Positions 45,477 through 59,202 are shown, numbered from the stretch's first letter. The stretch is 64,000 bases of DNA from Lophium mytilinum (GCA_010093605.1 MU004183.1:372001-436000), one strand, 5' to 3'. A program made the numbers and translations. The notes: a model not told the origin generated them from the sequence alone.

Positions 45477-48400
45477 CTACAGCGATTTCTTTCCTCCAAC
45501 CCCCTCAAGCCTCACCCTGCCCAACTGCGTATGTGCATCTGTCGCACTCGTCCACGTGGCCAACCTCCCCAATCTCCCACCTACCGCAATCGCGGGCACT
45601 GGCGCCTCCGGTTCCCAATCATCCAGCACCTTCTTCAGTCGCTCGCTCCCCGTCGCCGCATACGCGTACTCAAACGCCTCTTTTGTCAGTTCAAATGGCC
45701 GGGCGGTGACATTCGGTACATAGCGGCCGATCAGCTTCTCCGGGTCGAGCTTGTTGGCAATGATATTCGCCTCTAAAACCTCGCGGAAGGCGGAGAGATT
45801 GGGGCGGAGGAAGGAGCTGTGGAAGGGGACGTCGATGCCGGTAAGCGGGATGGTGGCCTTGCCTCGTGCTAAAGCGGCGACGGGAGGTCCGGAGGTGATC
45901 TCCGCGACATGTGTATCGATGAGAGAGGAGATGGATGCAGCATCATGCTTAGCTTTCGTGGAGGCAGCGAGGGTGTCCAAGACGGTAGTTAAGAGGTGGA
46001 GATTTGTTAGCGTGCCCGCGCAGACGTACTGGCGCTGAGCGACGTTGTAGTTTACGATCTCGAGCAGCGATCCAGTTGTCTTGCTGATGCTTGAGACGGT
46101 TGCTTCGAGGTCTTTGATCTCGAAGGATGGAGTAACGCGGCTGGGATCTACGGCCATCATCCCGAACTCCGAGCGACCTTGCTCGTCTCGCTCGACGGCG
46201 ACTTGCATCGATAGCCCGCGGTAGAAGACAATGGAGAGAATCTGCTCTAATGGCATCATATCGGCGATCGCGCAAAGAGCTGCGTACTCGCCAAGAGAGT
46301 GACCGGCGTACATGCTGTTTTGGGCGATGAGACCTCTAGCTGCCATATCCTCGAAGGCAGCCTTTTCCATAACGGTAAGAGCGGGCTGGGCAAATTCAGT
46401 CGAGAAGAGGAGACCACCGGGCGAGCGATAAGTGTAAGATGCACTCCGCTCGTGGATATCGAAGAAACGCTTCGTGGTCTTGTTGCCAGCTTTGTCGTAG
46501 GAATCGTAGGTCATTTTTAAATAATTCTGCCTGATGATTGCGCCGCGGCGGCCACCGAAGTGGACGGTGAGTTGTTTTGGGTTCTTCTTCACGATATCTG
46601 TTAAGCGAAATCCTGATTGCCACGTTAGCACCCGATGGCCGCACAAGAGAATCTCGATGCTTCTTACCATATGTCTCATCGAAATGCTTGTCTGCCCTAT
46701 CCCAGACCGCCCTTGCAACGGGACTGCTCTCGTAAAGATCCATACCCATTCCCATCTCCTGGCTTCCCTGCCCGGTAAAGATATACGCTGTCTCCGATTG
46801 CTCGATCTCGCACTCGCCCACGAAAACCTTTTCTTCCGTATCTACATTCCGCGCTTCGATAGTGATGACCTTGAGGCCCTCAAGCATGGCCACATGCTCG
46901 ATGCTAACCTCAATCTTGTCACCGGGTTGGATCATCCCACTAAATGACGCGCTAAATCGTTTCATAGAGCCGAGATGGACTTCTTCGCTGCTCTCTGCAC
47001 ATCGCATCTCGCAGATGCTGCGAATTATAGCGCTAGTGTGCATGCCATGAGTGATGCAGTTTGGAAGACCGGCGTAGCGGGCGAACGCGGGCGAGACATG
47101 GATCGGGTTGAAGTCTTGGGAGATGCGAGAGTACGCAAGATTGCTTTTTGGGGCGGTGAAGATGAAGCCAGACTCTTCGTGATTGAGAGAATTGGGAGTA
47201 TCTAGAGGTACGCGCTTTTGCACGACCTTGCCGTGGCGGCCGAGGTATCCGAGAACCGGATTGCCGTTGGTGTGAGGAAGGCCAGAAGTAAGCGAATCGT
47301 ACTCCACAATGCCAATTTCTATAGGATCTCTTGAAGATGACGACCTGGCAAAGACTTTTCCAGTGGTCCGGAGGTGACTCGGTGAAGTAAACGTATCAAG
47401 CTCAAAGCTTAGGGTTTTGCCACAGAGAGTCTCCGTGGTATCAGGATGGTAGAATGACATCCAAGCTTTCGACATCAGAAGGTTAACATGGCTGTTTGTG
47501 CTGAGCTCGACTTCTCTTATCTCTTCCTTGATATTTTGAAATTCATCCGAGCGATCGGTATATGTCCCTCGATAGAAGAACTCCGATATGACATCCATCA
47601 CGGGAGCACCATCTCTAGTAATAGTACAACAAACCGAAACAACTTTACCAGTCTCTTGTACTATAATGGCAGTGGTTTTCGCAGAGCTCTCGGTTTTGTC
47701 TCCAATCATTAACGGACCTGCTCCGGGGTAAACACGATACTCGTTGGAAAGATGGACCAGCTTCAACAGATCCCCTTTAACGAAGAGGAGGGACTTCATT
47801 ATGGCTTTCCAACCGATCACGATCGCCAAGTCCATGGGAACCAAAGAATCCCGATCCAATCCTCTCATACCGCCACCAATAGTCTGCAAAAACTTCTCGA
47901 CTAGGCCTTTAGTAATGATGACCTCTTTGGTAATGGCTTCATCTCCTTTACCAAACCAGAGCATGTCATAGAAGCTGCGAATACGCTCTTCGCGACCTTC
48001 TACATCTTCACGTAGCAATGAATGTGGTAGCTCCGGGTGATACCCGAAGTAGAATTCGAGTGGCAATGGTTCGTTCAGCGCGTTCTCGTAGCATAGCATG
48101 CGAAGCGTGATCTTTCCCGATTCGCTGGTAACGATCGATGCATCTGTTTGGCCGTCGTTATTGCTGCTCATAGTGATAGAAATGTCACCTCTTCCGGAGC
48201 CGTTTGTGATGAGCACGGAACAGCCTTTCAAGGGCTTGAATGCTTGACGTATAGGATTGGGAATCACTTCGTCTCCACTCGTGATTGTTGGACTTTTGAA
48301 GACGGCGTATCTCCAGGAGAGCTCTTTACCGGCAAGGATGTTAAACCACGCTTCGGATGATGGGATATTCTGAGCATTGAAAGGGATGCTGTATGCTGTA

Positions 48401-51400
48401 AAGCCTGGCGCCGGGAGGATTTGAATGCCGTCTTCCACTGTAGCTTCGGACGCCTGATGGCCAAAGAATTCAGCAACCGGAATAGCCTGCTGGTCGCCAT
48501 TGTAAAACTCTTCGAGCATGCTCTGGACATGAGCGCTGCTGATCTGGTCTAGAATGGATTTTGCAGATTGATCGATGTTCTCCGGCGTGGCATAGGTCAC
48601 GGAAACGGGTCCTTGAAGGATACAGCATCGCTGTATATCTCCATCAATGACGGCTTCTACGTTCTCGGACTGCCACAGCGAATCCTTTTTGAACCAAGAC
48701 TCGAAATTTGCATCTAACACGGGAATGAATGTGACTGGCTTCTGACCAGATCGTCGACAAATTGATAGAAAATACTCCTGGTCCTCCTGGCTAATGAGCT
48801 GCGTCTTGCTCTCCCCATACGCTTCAACCAGATTTCGCATAGCTTTAACCGGGTCGTTGAAATCATCATAGCTTTGAAAGATAGGCTTGGAAAGCTCTGA
48901 TCGTGACAAGGGTAATCGCTCCTCAATGCGGCGGATGAAGTCTCCCAATATCCTGATATAAGAATCATCGATCCATTGGGAGCTCTTCTTGAGGTACAGC
49001 AAGTCGACCATGCGTCTGGCGACGTCTGAATATGACATGTCTTTGAGCTCTCCAGCTTTGCCGGCATCGAAGTCGTACCCGAACCAAACTTTCTGGAAAT
49101 CTTTGTTGAGGCGCTCAATGATGTAGCTCCGTTGTCGCTTGATCACGGCAAGCTGCTTGCTCTTCTCGAGCGAGAAAATCTTCTTATCCATCTCAGCCCA
49201 CAGCTGTACTCCCCGGGTGGCGATTTTGTGGATAGGCTGTCCCATCTCCGACTGAACAGTAATGATACCTTTACCAGACCGCCAGAATGCATCTTCGACG
49301 CCTTCCGTGGCAGCGATGGCTTGTTTCGCTGCCAGAGAAGTATGCGCCTCTTTTGCAACCATCATTCGACTTCCGAAGAGACAGCCGTCAAAAGGCATAC
49401 GAGATTGCTCGAACTTCTCCGACCAGGATCCTGTCAGATATGGATACGTATCATCGGATCCACCGAAACCGCTGCCGGCAATCAGAATGATGTTGGTGCA
49501 TCGTCTGATACTTGAATATGTTTGCAGCATTGGTGCGTGGAAGTCTTCCGCGGAGTGATGGCCTCCGCCACGGCCGCCGGTCCATTGCAATAGAATAGGG
49601 AACGTAGGATGTGCCTTAGCAATTGTAAGCACCTGCTGGATTGCATCTGCCGAGCCTGGTTTGAAGCCGATATGTTTTAGCCCGAGGTCCTCGATATAAC
49701 CCGTCGCTATTTCAAGTGACGGAACGCCTGCGCCTAGCGTAATGCCTTCAATCAAGTGGCCTTTCTGGACAAGACTTTTGATCAAAGGGATTTGCCATTG
49801 GATAGCTCTTGGTGCTGAGTAAATCAAGTTGATGGTGATTCCTTTCCCAGTTCTAATTGACTTCTCAATGGTAGTTATAGCCTTAATGAGTGATCTTTCG
49901 TTGGGGTGACCTCCGGCAGCGAGCTCGACGTGGTAACCTGCGTTGATGACTGCGGCGACGAAATCGGGGTGTACAGTCGTAGGAGTCATTCCTGCAACCA
50001 TAACTGGCGGCGCGCCTAGGAGCTGGCTCATCTTAGTGCTAACTATCGTCTTCCCCGACGCATCAGAAAGCAAAGAGGGCGCAAAGTCGCGCAGCCAATC
50101 CACGGTCTTTTTTTCAAAGGTTTCAGAGCTTTCAAATAATTCAGCTTTGTAGCCCACGTGCGCAAGCGCACCCTGAAGCGGTCCAGCTAAGATAATTCGT
50201 GTGCCCCGACCCTCTTTCATCCTATGCATGAGAGTTCCGACGCCTGAAGTACCACCAGGGCCGAAATCAATGATATAAGAGCGATTAGGGAATTTGGTTG
50301 CCAATGGCCAATCAACTACCTCAGTGGTGATGGCTCTGGTTAGCATTGGGAGTAAAGCTTCTTCTTCTGCTTCACGGAGATCCCGGCCAGTCTTGCTGTC
50401 ATATACCGGGACCAACAGGTGGCGGGGCATTATTGAGATGTTGTACTTCTTCATGTCTCCTTCAACAGCTAGAGCAGCTTCCGTAAGGTAGGGAGTATGG
50501 AAAGGGCAGGATATTGGTAGGTATCGCGTAGTAAAGAATTTTCCGCTTTGAGGCTGTGTTTTGGACGTCGGTTCTCGAAGCTTTTGGATGAAGGCGGTGA
50601 AATTTCGTAGTGACTCTGGAGCACCGCCGACGACAATATTTGAGGGGCCATTTACTAACGCCATATAGACTTCCTGGTCCCATGCAACGTTCTGGTTGAA
50701 CGACCGGATTTGGGACTCGACTTCCGCTCGAGGAAGATGCAATATATTCATCATAGGCGTGGGGTCATCTTCTGACCGCTCTTCAACCATCTTTTGCCAT
50801 GACGTTTTCCCGGGGAAAGCTTGTTGACTTCGGCAGCCGGTGTAGAACAGTGCTATTAATACGGACTTTGACGCTCCTTGAAAATCTTCGAAGGTTTCGC
50901 ATGTAGCGAGAGCAACCGCTACGATGATTCCCTGACTGTGCCCTGTCAAGCCGTGTAGTTTCTGAACGACCTCTCCCGGGTTAAGCTGCCAAAGCTTGCA
51001 TTTGACATAGAAACTGGCGAGCTGCAGGACGGCGATCAACGGGAAGCTGACGGGTGCCGAGAGCAGGTAATCACGCTCGGGGGTGGTCTCCGGCTTGCGT
51101 AGCCAGGAAAGGAAATCTAAGCCGTGAGGGTATTGGTCGACTGTAGTCTCGTCGCCGAGTACTTTTTCAAAAATCTCCGAGGCAAAGTCCAAAGCTTCGT
51201 CCAGTAGACAGCCGTACGTGCCGTATAGATCCCTCAGCTCATCAAAGTATTGTTGTGTATTCCCTTGCCCTCCGAACACGAAAAAAGTTGAGTTGTCTTC
51301 CGAGAAGATTGGCGGTGGGGCGGCGCCAAAGGGGTGCTCCATAAGCTGCATGCTTTCGTAGTAGGATCTGATGATTTCTCTCTTGCTCGCCGGCTCCGCG

Positions 51401-51769
51401 TCTGGCATCGCAGCGACACATGTGTGAATATTCTCGCCGCGTAAGTAATCATGCTCGAACTGTTCCAGCGCAACCAAGAAAACCTCTCTTGTAGGTGCGT
51501 CGAGTTTCGCAGCCTTTCGACCAGTAATGAATCTCAGGAATTGCGCAAGGAACTGGAAGGTTGAATGAGGCTCCGAGAGCACTCCATCTTCGAAGCTTTG
51601 CAAGAATTCTTCATGTAGGAGATTTGCGAACCCGGTCAAGCCCTCTGGTAAGAAAAACTGGAATTTGTAGGATCCATTTGGGGACTCGAAGAGGCACTTC
51701 TCTGAAGTTGCGAGTTAGTTGACGTAGGCTGAAGCGTGCGGTTTCAATCTTGCAACTTACCCATTTCAT
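45477..51769 (-). CDS. Fatty acid synthase subunit beta
   Basis: Three exons, 51769..51761, 51699..46668 and 46612..45477, give 2058 residues, normal for fungal FAS beta. The domain order is acetyltransferase (GHSQG, near residue 258), enoyl reductase (GAPPVMVAGMTPTTV; LLQWTGGRGGGHHS), dehydratase of the MaoC hot-dog type (DFNPIHVSPAFARYAG, GMHTSA), and malonyl/palmitoyl transferase (GHSLG, near residue 1786). With the alpha subunit it forms the alpha6-beta6 synthase that makes saturated fatty acyl chains. Its place beside an aminotransferase, P450s and exporters suggests a second, pathway-specific FAS like TOXC or HexB rather than the housekeeping one. The first exon is only nine bases (ATG AAA TGG), required because no in-frame ATG occurs at the start of exon 2. 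Two ACAGGGCTGA words lie upstream. Confidence 0.93.
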
Positions 51770-51944
51770 AGACAGGAAACAAAAAACGGTTAGAAGTAAT
51801 CAATATGTACAGGACAAGGCTCGCTAGACGGTGAAAATGGGGTATCAAAACAGAAAGAGTTTGCACAAAAGGTGGAATGGATGACAGTTGAGATGATGAG
51901 GAGAGCAACGTTGTAGATATTCAAGGTAGATTAATCAGGCACTA

Positions 51945-51955
51945 GACAGGGCTGA
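51945..51955 (+). promoter_or_regulatory. Candidate cluster motif ACAGGGCTGA
   Basis: Exact copy (GACAGGGCTGA), about 180 bp upstream of the FAS beta start. Confidence 0.45.
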
Positions 51956-52353
51956 TCCCACGCGCTATATCAGGATGCACTTGGAGACGGTGGCACCAGA
52001 GCGAAAAGGCCCATCGCCGCCCAGCTCCGGTGGCTCGCAGTTATGGAGCAGCGCCATGACCCAGTCCAATCAAATGCCGGACGTATTTGGCAACTGCCAT
52101 CTCACACCGACTGCGGATCGGGGCTGTACTTGCGCGATGCTGCTAGATCATGTAGGGAGGTGGCCGGTGGCACGGCTGGAGGAAGGTATTTTGGAAAAGT
52201 GGGGACCCTCAGTCCGGTCAGTATTGTAAATTTGTGTTTTGTAACTAGCGCTGGCGTTCCAGGAGCCAGACGAAGGATTCAGATCCCAGGCGCCATGGGT
52301 CCGATAAGCTCGACGTAGGCGAGAAGCTTGTCCATGCAGCTTATGTCCCAAGT

Positions 52354-52364
52354 GACAGGGCTGA
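52354..52364 (+). promoter_or_regulatory. Candidate cluster motif ACAGGGCTGA
   Basis: Exact copy (GACAGGGCTGA), about 590 bp upstream of the FAS beta start. Confidence 0.45.
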
Positions 52365-52966
52365 GCCCAGTGCATGTTCGCTGGCAGCCAATCAGCGTAT
52401 CGTCTGAGCGCCTAGTCGTGACAGCGGCCAGGCTGTGAGGACCGGGCGTTTAGTCGACGTGGTGCATTTTGGGTATGACAAAGTCGAGATCTAATAATAA
52501 TGCTGTCTGACGTGGACGGCATGGGGATGGAGGGGTTGATTTAGATGGGAGGAAATGTACTACTATGATGCGTAGCTTGGAGAACGGTGATCCACGTGAC
52601 TCGAGTGAATGCAGGACTGCAAGAAATGTGTTTGAGAGCTGTAGATAGTGTCAACAGCGGGTAAAGAGTAACTTTAGATAGCAGTGTTACAATAAGCCTT
52701 GCATTCTATCTAGATGCTCTCGGCACTATTTAGGTGCTTTAGACAGCTTTGCAACTAGTCAGAGGTCTTTCTAAGCGTACTCCATCTACGACCTCTTGCA
52801 GTGACTACTTTCGGTCAGTCAATAGATATGAATGCTAGAATCTGTGTTTGTAAATGTGTATAGTGAATATATGTACGCTAGGGTTATACTACAGCGAGAA
52901 ACCACAAATTTCAAATGGCTATGCAATATACGCCCGTAGATGTAGCGCCTCCAAAACCCCAACAAA

Positions 52967-55900
52967 TCACCTCATTGGCGAGATCACCACATTTTCCAAC
53001 AGCGTCAGTACACTCGCATCCCAGCTCTGCGTCTCGCCCTTCTGGATCTGATACAACTCCTTGAATGCGCTCTCCCTAGATAATAGCCTCTGTGGTGAGT
53101 CGTACTCCACCAACTTTCCCCGATTCAATATCGCGACGGCATTAAAATCAATAATAGTGTCCAGCCGATGCGCAGCCGCAATGATAGTGCAGTTCGCAAA
53201 CTCGGTTCGAATGAGTCGCTGCATGAGGGCATCAGTCTTGACATCCACACTCGCAGTTGCCTCGTCAAGGACTAGAATGCTGCCTTTGCGCACCATAGCG
53301 CGAGCAAGGCAGAGGAGCTGGCATTGGCCATGGGAAAGCATGTCGGATGTGAGCTTATCGTCCAGCCAGCTCTCCATGAGGATGTGGCTAAGCTCAACTT
53401 TCTCCAAGGCGGAAACTATTTCTCTGTCGGAGCAGACGTGAAGCGGGTCGACGTTGTCACGGATAGAGCCGGAGAGAACGTAGGGGTCTTGTGGGAGTGC
53501 GATGATGCGGCTGCGGACGTCTTGTCGTGGGAGATCTGATATGTCAACGCCATCAATGAGGATCTTCCCGTGAGAGAGGTCGAGGAGACGAAGAAGGGAG
53601 GCAATCAGGCTGCTTTTCCCACTGCCGCTGCGGCCGCAGAGGGCAATCTTAGTACCTGGGACGATGTTGAGATTGATGTTATCGAGCGTAGGTCGCGAGG
53701 CTCCCTCGTGAGAGGCAGTGATGTTCTGGAATTCGATCGCGCCGTACATTGGCCACTGGTCTGGTGGGCTTTGGTTCTCATGCGGAAGATTCTCGGACTT
53801 AACTTCTTCGGTAAAGCTTCGAACTCTTGCAAGCGCGCCCATTGACGTCTCCAACAATGTCCAGTTGGTGATGAGTTGCTTCAGCATCTGAGAGAAGCCT
53901 ACAAGATTGGCGAGGGCCAGGCCAATGAGACCCGGGTCACTGCTGCCGCCCTTGGTGCTGACAGCAATGATAACTAGAATGACTGCGATCGTGCCCACGA
54001 TCAAATCCAATACCAGGTTCAGCCATCGTTGGATGCAGTAAAGTAAGTAGAAAGGCTTCTGAGACCTTGCGAGCGCTTCCAGGAAGCGGGTAAGATGCTG
54101 TCGCTCCCACTGGTAGGCTCGAATCGTGACGAGGCCACTCAGTAGCTCAAGGAAATGCGTGAAGAGATGTGCCTTGGTTTCAATGTCTAAGAGTCTGAGG
54201 CGTCGGCTAGTCCGGAGGTAGAATTTCTGCACCATGTAGACTACTACGAGGCAGAATGGCATCGCTGCACCGATGTACTTTGAGGCTGTCACGATGACTA
54301 GGAGCTGGGCGATGATAACGAACGCCATCATTGCGGTTCGGACTAAGGAAACAGGTAGCTCCATGTCGATAAGTTCGAGATCTTGGCTAAATCGATTTGT
54401 CGTGACCCCGGTGTCAGTCGCTGCAAAGAAACTCATGGGCGCGTTCAAAACAGTATCCAAAAGCCTTTGATGTAGTTTACGGCCAGATTCCGGAACCATT
54501 TTCATGATGAGGATCGAGCAAGCGAGAACCAGCGAGGAAATCGCCAAAACGCCCAGGAATGCGTAGATGGATAGATAGTACGTGATCCTTTCGTTAGGAT
54601 GCTCGGTGTTGTATTTCGCCCACCATTTCACCCATAAATCTATCAGGGCTTGTTAGTACTGTCTTGAAGATCCGCAGGAACAAAACTTACTTGGAAACGC
54701 CGTCCCGAATCCATAGAGAGCGCAAAAGCAGCAAAAAATAACCCAGCGAGTCCATCCAAACGTTTGAATGTAGTACTTATAGATGGTAAGGTCACCGGCC
54801 GCAGTCGTTTCTTCTACTGTGGTCAATTCCTTCTCCGTTTTCTGGCTTGCTCCGAATCCTCTCAAAGTATCCTTCTTCTCATCCTTTTCTTGCCTATATA
54901 TCGAGTGATCCGACAAAGTAGAACACAAGCTCCTAACGTAGCCGTCGTGAAGATACAGCTCTTCGAAAGTACCTTGCTCTGCGATGCTGCCTTCGGAGTC
55001 AAGAGCAATGATGTGATCAGCTTGGGACAGACGATGCACGGAGTTGGTAACCAAGATGACAGTGGTGTCTGTCTTCCTTAGAAGACCCTTATCGCCTAGA
55101 ATCGATTCGAAGACTTGTTCTTCAGTGGAAGCATCTAGTCCGCTCAATGAGTCGTCAATCATGACGATACTCTTGCGGAAGTAAAGCGCTCTTGCGATGG
55201 TCACACGGGCTTGCTGTCCGCCGGATAACGAGAGACCCTTGCTTCCAACAATTGTATCGTCCCCAAGTGGCATTTGCGAGAGATCGGTCTCAAGATCACA
55301 AGCCTGAAGTACAGTGTTGTACCAGTTCCGGTCGTAGTAGGTATCGTGAATGATATTCTCCTTCACCGTTCCGTTGACCAGCCAAGGGTTTTGAGCACAA
55401 TAGGCTATTTCGTTCGAAAAGGATCGGTAGAAACCTTGCGCTGTAGGCATCTCTCCTAATAGGGCCTTCAATAGAGTTGATTTGCCGCTGCTAACCGGGC
55501 CGACGATCATATTGAGACTTCCTTCTTTGATGGCAAAGTTCAGCCCACGAAGAGATGGCGGCTTGGCTAAGTCCCATCCACAACTAGCGTTATGAGCTAC
55601 GATACAATCTTTTTTGTTCGAAAACGTAGAATTGCTCGAGATACGTGAGAGATTGATGGTGGTTCCATCGATTGATTTCCGGGTTGGGAAAGTATTGAAC
55701 CGTGGGGAAGTAGAAGAGTCCCTTGAAAGCCTCTTTGACAGGGTATTGTAACGTGGAGAAGGGGAAGGGTCTCTTGATATTCTGCCCCTAAACGACTTGA
55801 AGTGTGCCGGCGAAACGCTTCGGGAAACTCGTCCGCGTAATGTAGTTGGCGGAGCAAGGGTATCGTTATCTCTTGATAGTCTAGCATCGAAAGTAGAATA

Positions 55901-57905
55901 TGGTGTAAGGTCTTCATCTTCCTCTCCTTTGAAAGTAGTGTACCGAGAGATACGTGAGAACCCGTCGTCTTCGGAATGGCGCTCATCAACCTCGGGGTGA
56001 TCTAGGAATCTTTTCTCTTCCTCGGCCTCAGCAGCAAAGTCAAACTCTTCAACCGCAGGACCTTTTGTAACTTTGATGGTAGAGCCCCCTGCCTTTTCCT
56101 CAGTGTTGAGATAGATCCGAATCCGCTCGAAGCAACCCATGGCTGTAATGAGTCCTGAGAGGGAGGTGATGAAAAAGGCTACGGGCTCCATAAGAAGTTG
56201 CAGCAACACCAAGGAGGTAAGGGCGCGGGATGTGTCCAAAGGAGCGTAACCTTGGTACTTTGCTAGCATAATGTACGTTCCTAGGGCGAACACAGGGCTC
56301 AACGACGTGCTGGTAAAGGATAGCGCGACGATTCTCACCAACAAGGCACGGAATCGTCTAGAGGTCGTGATTTCCTCTTCACGAAGGTTGCGGACCTGAT
56401 TGGCTAAGTGTGGGGTGAGACCTGTCATCTTGATCCCCTTCATCGCTCCTAACATGGAAGCGGTTGCGTCGATTCTGGTTTGGATACGGTCGAGCCACGC
56501 TTTCTGTGCATTGGCTAGCTTGGGAGAAGCTCCTATTGCGGCGCCGGTGCAAGCAAAGATGACCCCGAGCGGCACTAGGGCCGCCCACCGAATTTGTCTA
56601 TAGAGAAGCCAGACGGAGAGGGCTATTTCGAAAAAACTTGCCCACAGTTCGTGGACCTGTCTGAGCCCAGCTGTGATGCGCTCAACGTCCGCATTCATCA
56701 AAGTTACTGCTTCCGACTCTTTTAGGGCTGATGAGCTGAGTGTCAACGTTTTGCGGTATAGAAGGCCAACCAGAGTACCACGTAGCTTCGCGATGCTGCG
56801 GTAAGTTCGGTGTTGATGAAGACCGCCGGCAGTAGCATAGCCAGAGTAGACAATGACATATGCAGCGATAAGCCCATACCCAACTGCCGTGCGGTTTGCA
56901 TAGTCGTGCTTGATCAAGTAGCTCAGGACACGCTCCAGGAGGAAGGGTTGACTGAAGCTAAACCCAGTAGCACACATTCTGGGTATGATTGCGGATGCAA
57001 AAGTTCGCCAATGATGCCGAAGAGCAATCAAGAACAAGCCATTGGGTCGGGTTTTATAAGGCGCTAGATACGTTAGCGAATGAAGCGGCAAAGAATCCAA
57101 GTTACTTACACGTCTCCCACCTCTCGAATAAACCAAGAAGCTCTTTCTCTCCAACGAGAGCTGGCTGAAGCTCAAAGAGCCCACTCTCTTGCAACGGCGT
57201 CCGGTATCCTCGAAGCAGCATCGGGTTAACCCACCAGAAGGTCAAGCGACTGAAGAAACCACTTGTAGCCTCCGGTGAACTCTCTTTCACTACCAACCAC
57301 GCCTGCTTTCCCTTGAGTTCAAGACCAAGAAGGAAAACCTTGATCAATGTTGCTATCAGAAGCATGATAGCTAGTGGACGAGCCCCATGTGTAGCCCAAA
57401 GTGTTCGGGTTCGAGCTGCATCGAAGACGGCAGAAACGGTAAGGTATGTGGTGATAATAGTCGAAGGCCTGAGGGTCCGATAATGTTCGAAGTGTGAGAC
57501 GAGTCCAAGCATGCCCGTCGCTATGATACTGAAAACTGTGCATGCGACTTTTGCTCTCGTTTTGACGGTCTCGGGCATCGCTATTGCACCTAATGAAATG
57601 AGCTGGACTGCTCCATAGAGCAAGTAGCCAGCCTGGATTGAGTCAGCAAAGCCGATGAAGAGATACTGAAACTCGCATTCTAGGATTCTTACCTGTTTCG
57701 CAAAATGCCATGTTGGTCCACCAGATTTTATGCTGGCCTTGTGTAGTTTGTGGAGCCGCAGGAAGAGAAATGGCAATGCAACGATAAAGGGTATTATAGA
57801 AAGGAAAACCTCCTCAAAGAACAAAGTGAAATCAAACCCGCCATAGCAATGCGGATTGGCAGGGCCGAAGGCGTTCTGGGTATCTATTGAGCATGATGAC
57901 GCCAT
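52967..57905 (-). CDS. ABC transporter, ABCC (multidrug-resistance-associated) type
   Basis: Four exons, 57905..57693, 57632..57110, 57063..54691 and 54639..52967, give 1593 residues. The 60-bp first intron (57692-57633) is in frame and without a stop, so its removal rests on its splice signals. The layout is the ABCC full transporter: an extra N-terminal membrane region, TMD1, NBD1 (Walker A GPVSSGKST near 766, signature LSGGQQARVT, Walker B IVMIDDSLSGLD), TMD2, and NBD2 (GRSGSGKSS near 1373, LSHGQCQLLCL, ILVLDEATASVD). NBD1 has Asp-Asp-Ser where most ABC proteins have Asp-Glu, a common ABCC trait in fungi that makes NBD1 hydrolytically weak. A Ser/Arg-rich linker at about 606-713 precedes NBD1. 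A role as efflux pump for the cluster product is inferred from context. Confidence 0.92.
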
Positions 57906-59202
57906 CGCAATGTAGACAAAAGGAAAATAACGAAAGAAAGGATAGGAAAGCGAAAGGGTTGAAATCTAGTAGGAGATTGAACGGTCAGTTGAGTGCTGCG
58001 AGTTAGCAGTTGGCTAAGTCGATATGTGTGGAATGACGGCAACGATCGGAATGATCCATTCTTGGCGACTCTAATCCGGACGTTGCGCAGCACATTTACT
58101 CACAAGTCTATGTAACTAGGCTGTATGCTAGAGAGGCTGAGTTAGAAAATGGTACACATGGACTCCGAATATGCCGAGAATCCGCATGCTGTGGTTGGGC
58201 CATAAGCCAGTGGCAGCGCTGACGAGATGCACAAAGGCTACCATGTACAGCCCCCTGTGACGGCCGTCTTCCAGAAAAGTAATACAAGACGGTAAGATTC
58301 GCAAGTATTTTTAGGTCGTCTCGCCCGCCGACCGTGCGTGGTCATTGCAGCGCGATGCCCTGTACCGTCTGCGCCTCCCGCACGCCATGTGGCGCCTATC
58401 GACGGTGAACAAGACCCATATTATAAGGATGCAATGCTTGTCTAGCGGTCCCTGCATGGGTGATGGAATGGATGACGGTTGAGCTGGGAGGGCCGAAATG
58501 AAGGCGGAACTCCCACTGAGACGTTCCCTATGCGGCCCCCGCTCGTTGGCGAGCCCCGATGCCTGAAGCGGGGGGGAATGCTCACGTGCGAAACATCAAT
58601 GCATTCGGTCAGACTTCCATGCCTTAGATAGTCGTAGGAGTCATCGATCTGTACGAGCGGCTGACACGTTGAATGTGCTCGATATGGTCTCTTAGACATT
58701 CGTACCCCTGCGTGCTACTAATTGAGACGCTCCGAAGTATGTACTGTACTAACAGTCACCAGGGCAGCGAATACACTACTAATCTGTGTGCACCCTGTCG
58801 ATGTTGTCTGGGGTAGCCTCGCAGATTTACTAGTTGTCCAAAAAGACGAACTGCTCTTATTATGAAAGCTGAAAATACTCTGAGGCACCTTAAACAGTGG
58901 TGAACGAGTGTACGGATCTTCTTACCGAGGCCTTTGATCCGAAATTGAAGGCCGCGGATACACTTATATTCTGCATGCGCCTGTCAACGTTGTCGCTATT
59001 TCATTCACATCTCTGAAGACATGTTCAAGCACCTACGTCTGTGTGAAGAAAGTGTGGACACATTTAGGATGGGGCATTGCCGAATGGCAGTTGTAAATTA
59101 ATCCAAACCGATTCAATTACGCTGTGCTTCAGGTTTGAAGTGGTATCTATGTATGTACGCGCCCAAGAATATAAATTATAAGAGCAACCTAAACCCCACC
59201 AT
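57906..59202. other. Intergenic between ABC transporter and P450, with a repeat remnant
   Basis: 1.3 kb holding the ABC transporter promoter and, at about 58720-58936, a decayed copy of the inverted-repeat element. No gene recognised. Confidence 0.5.
58720..58936 (+). repeat. Degenerate terminal-inverted-repeat element (MITE), copy 2
   Basis: The interior is clearly related to the copy at 62745-63006: shared AATCTGTGT.CACC, TGGGGTA.CCTC.CAG.TTTAC and CAGTGGT.AA. words in the same order and orientation. Both ends are eroded, so the boundaries are approximate. No coding capacity. Confidence 0.55.

Larger units (their letters stand above)
51770..52966. other. FAS beta promoter region
   Basis: 1.2 kb between the FAS beta start and the ABC transporter stop. 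Two exact ACAGGGCTGA words lie about 180 and 590 bp upstream of the FAS start. No gene recognised. Confidence 0.5.
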
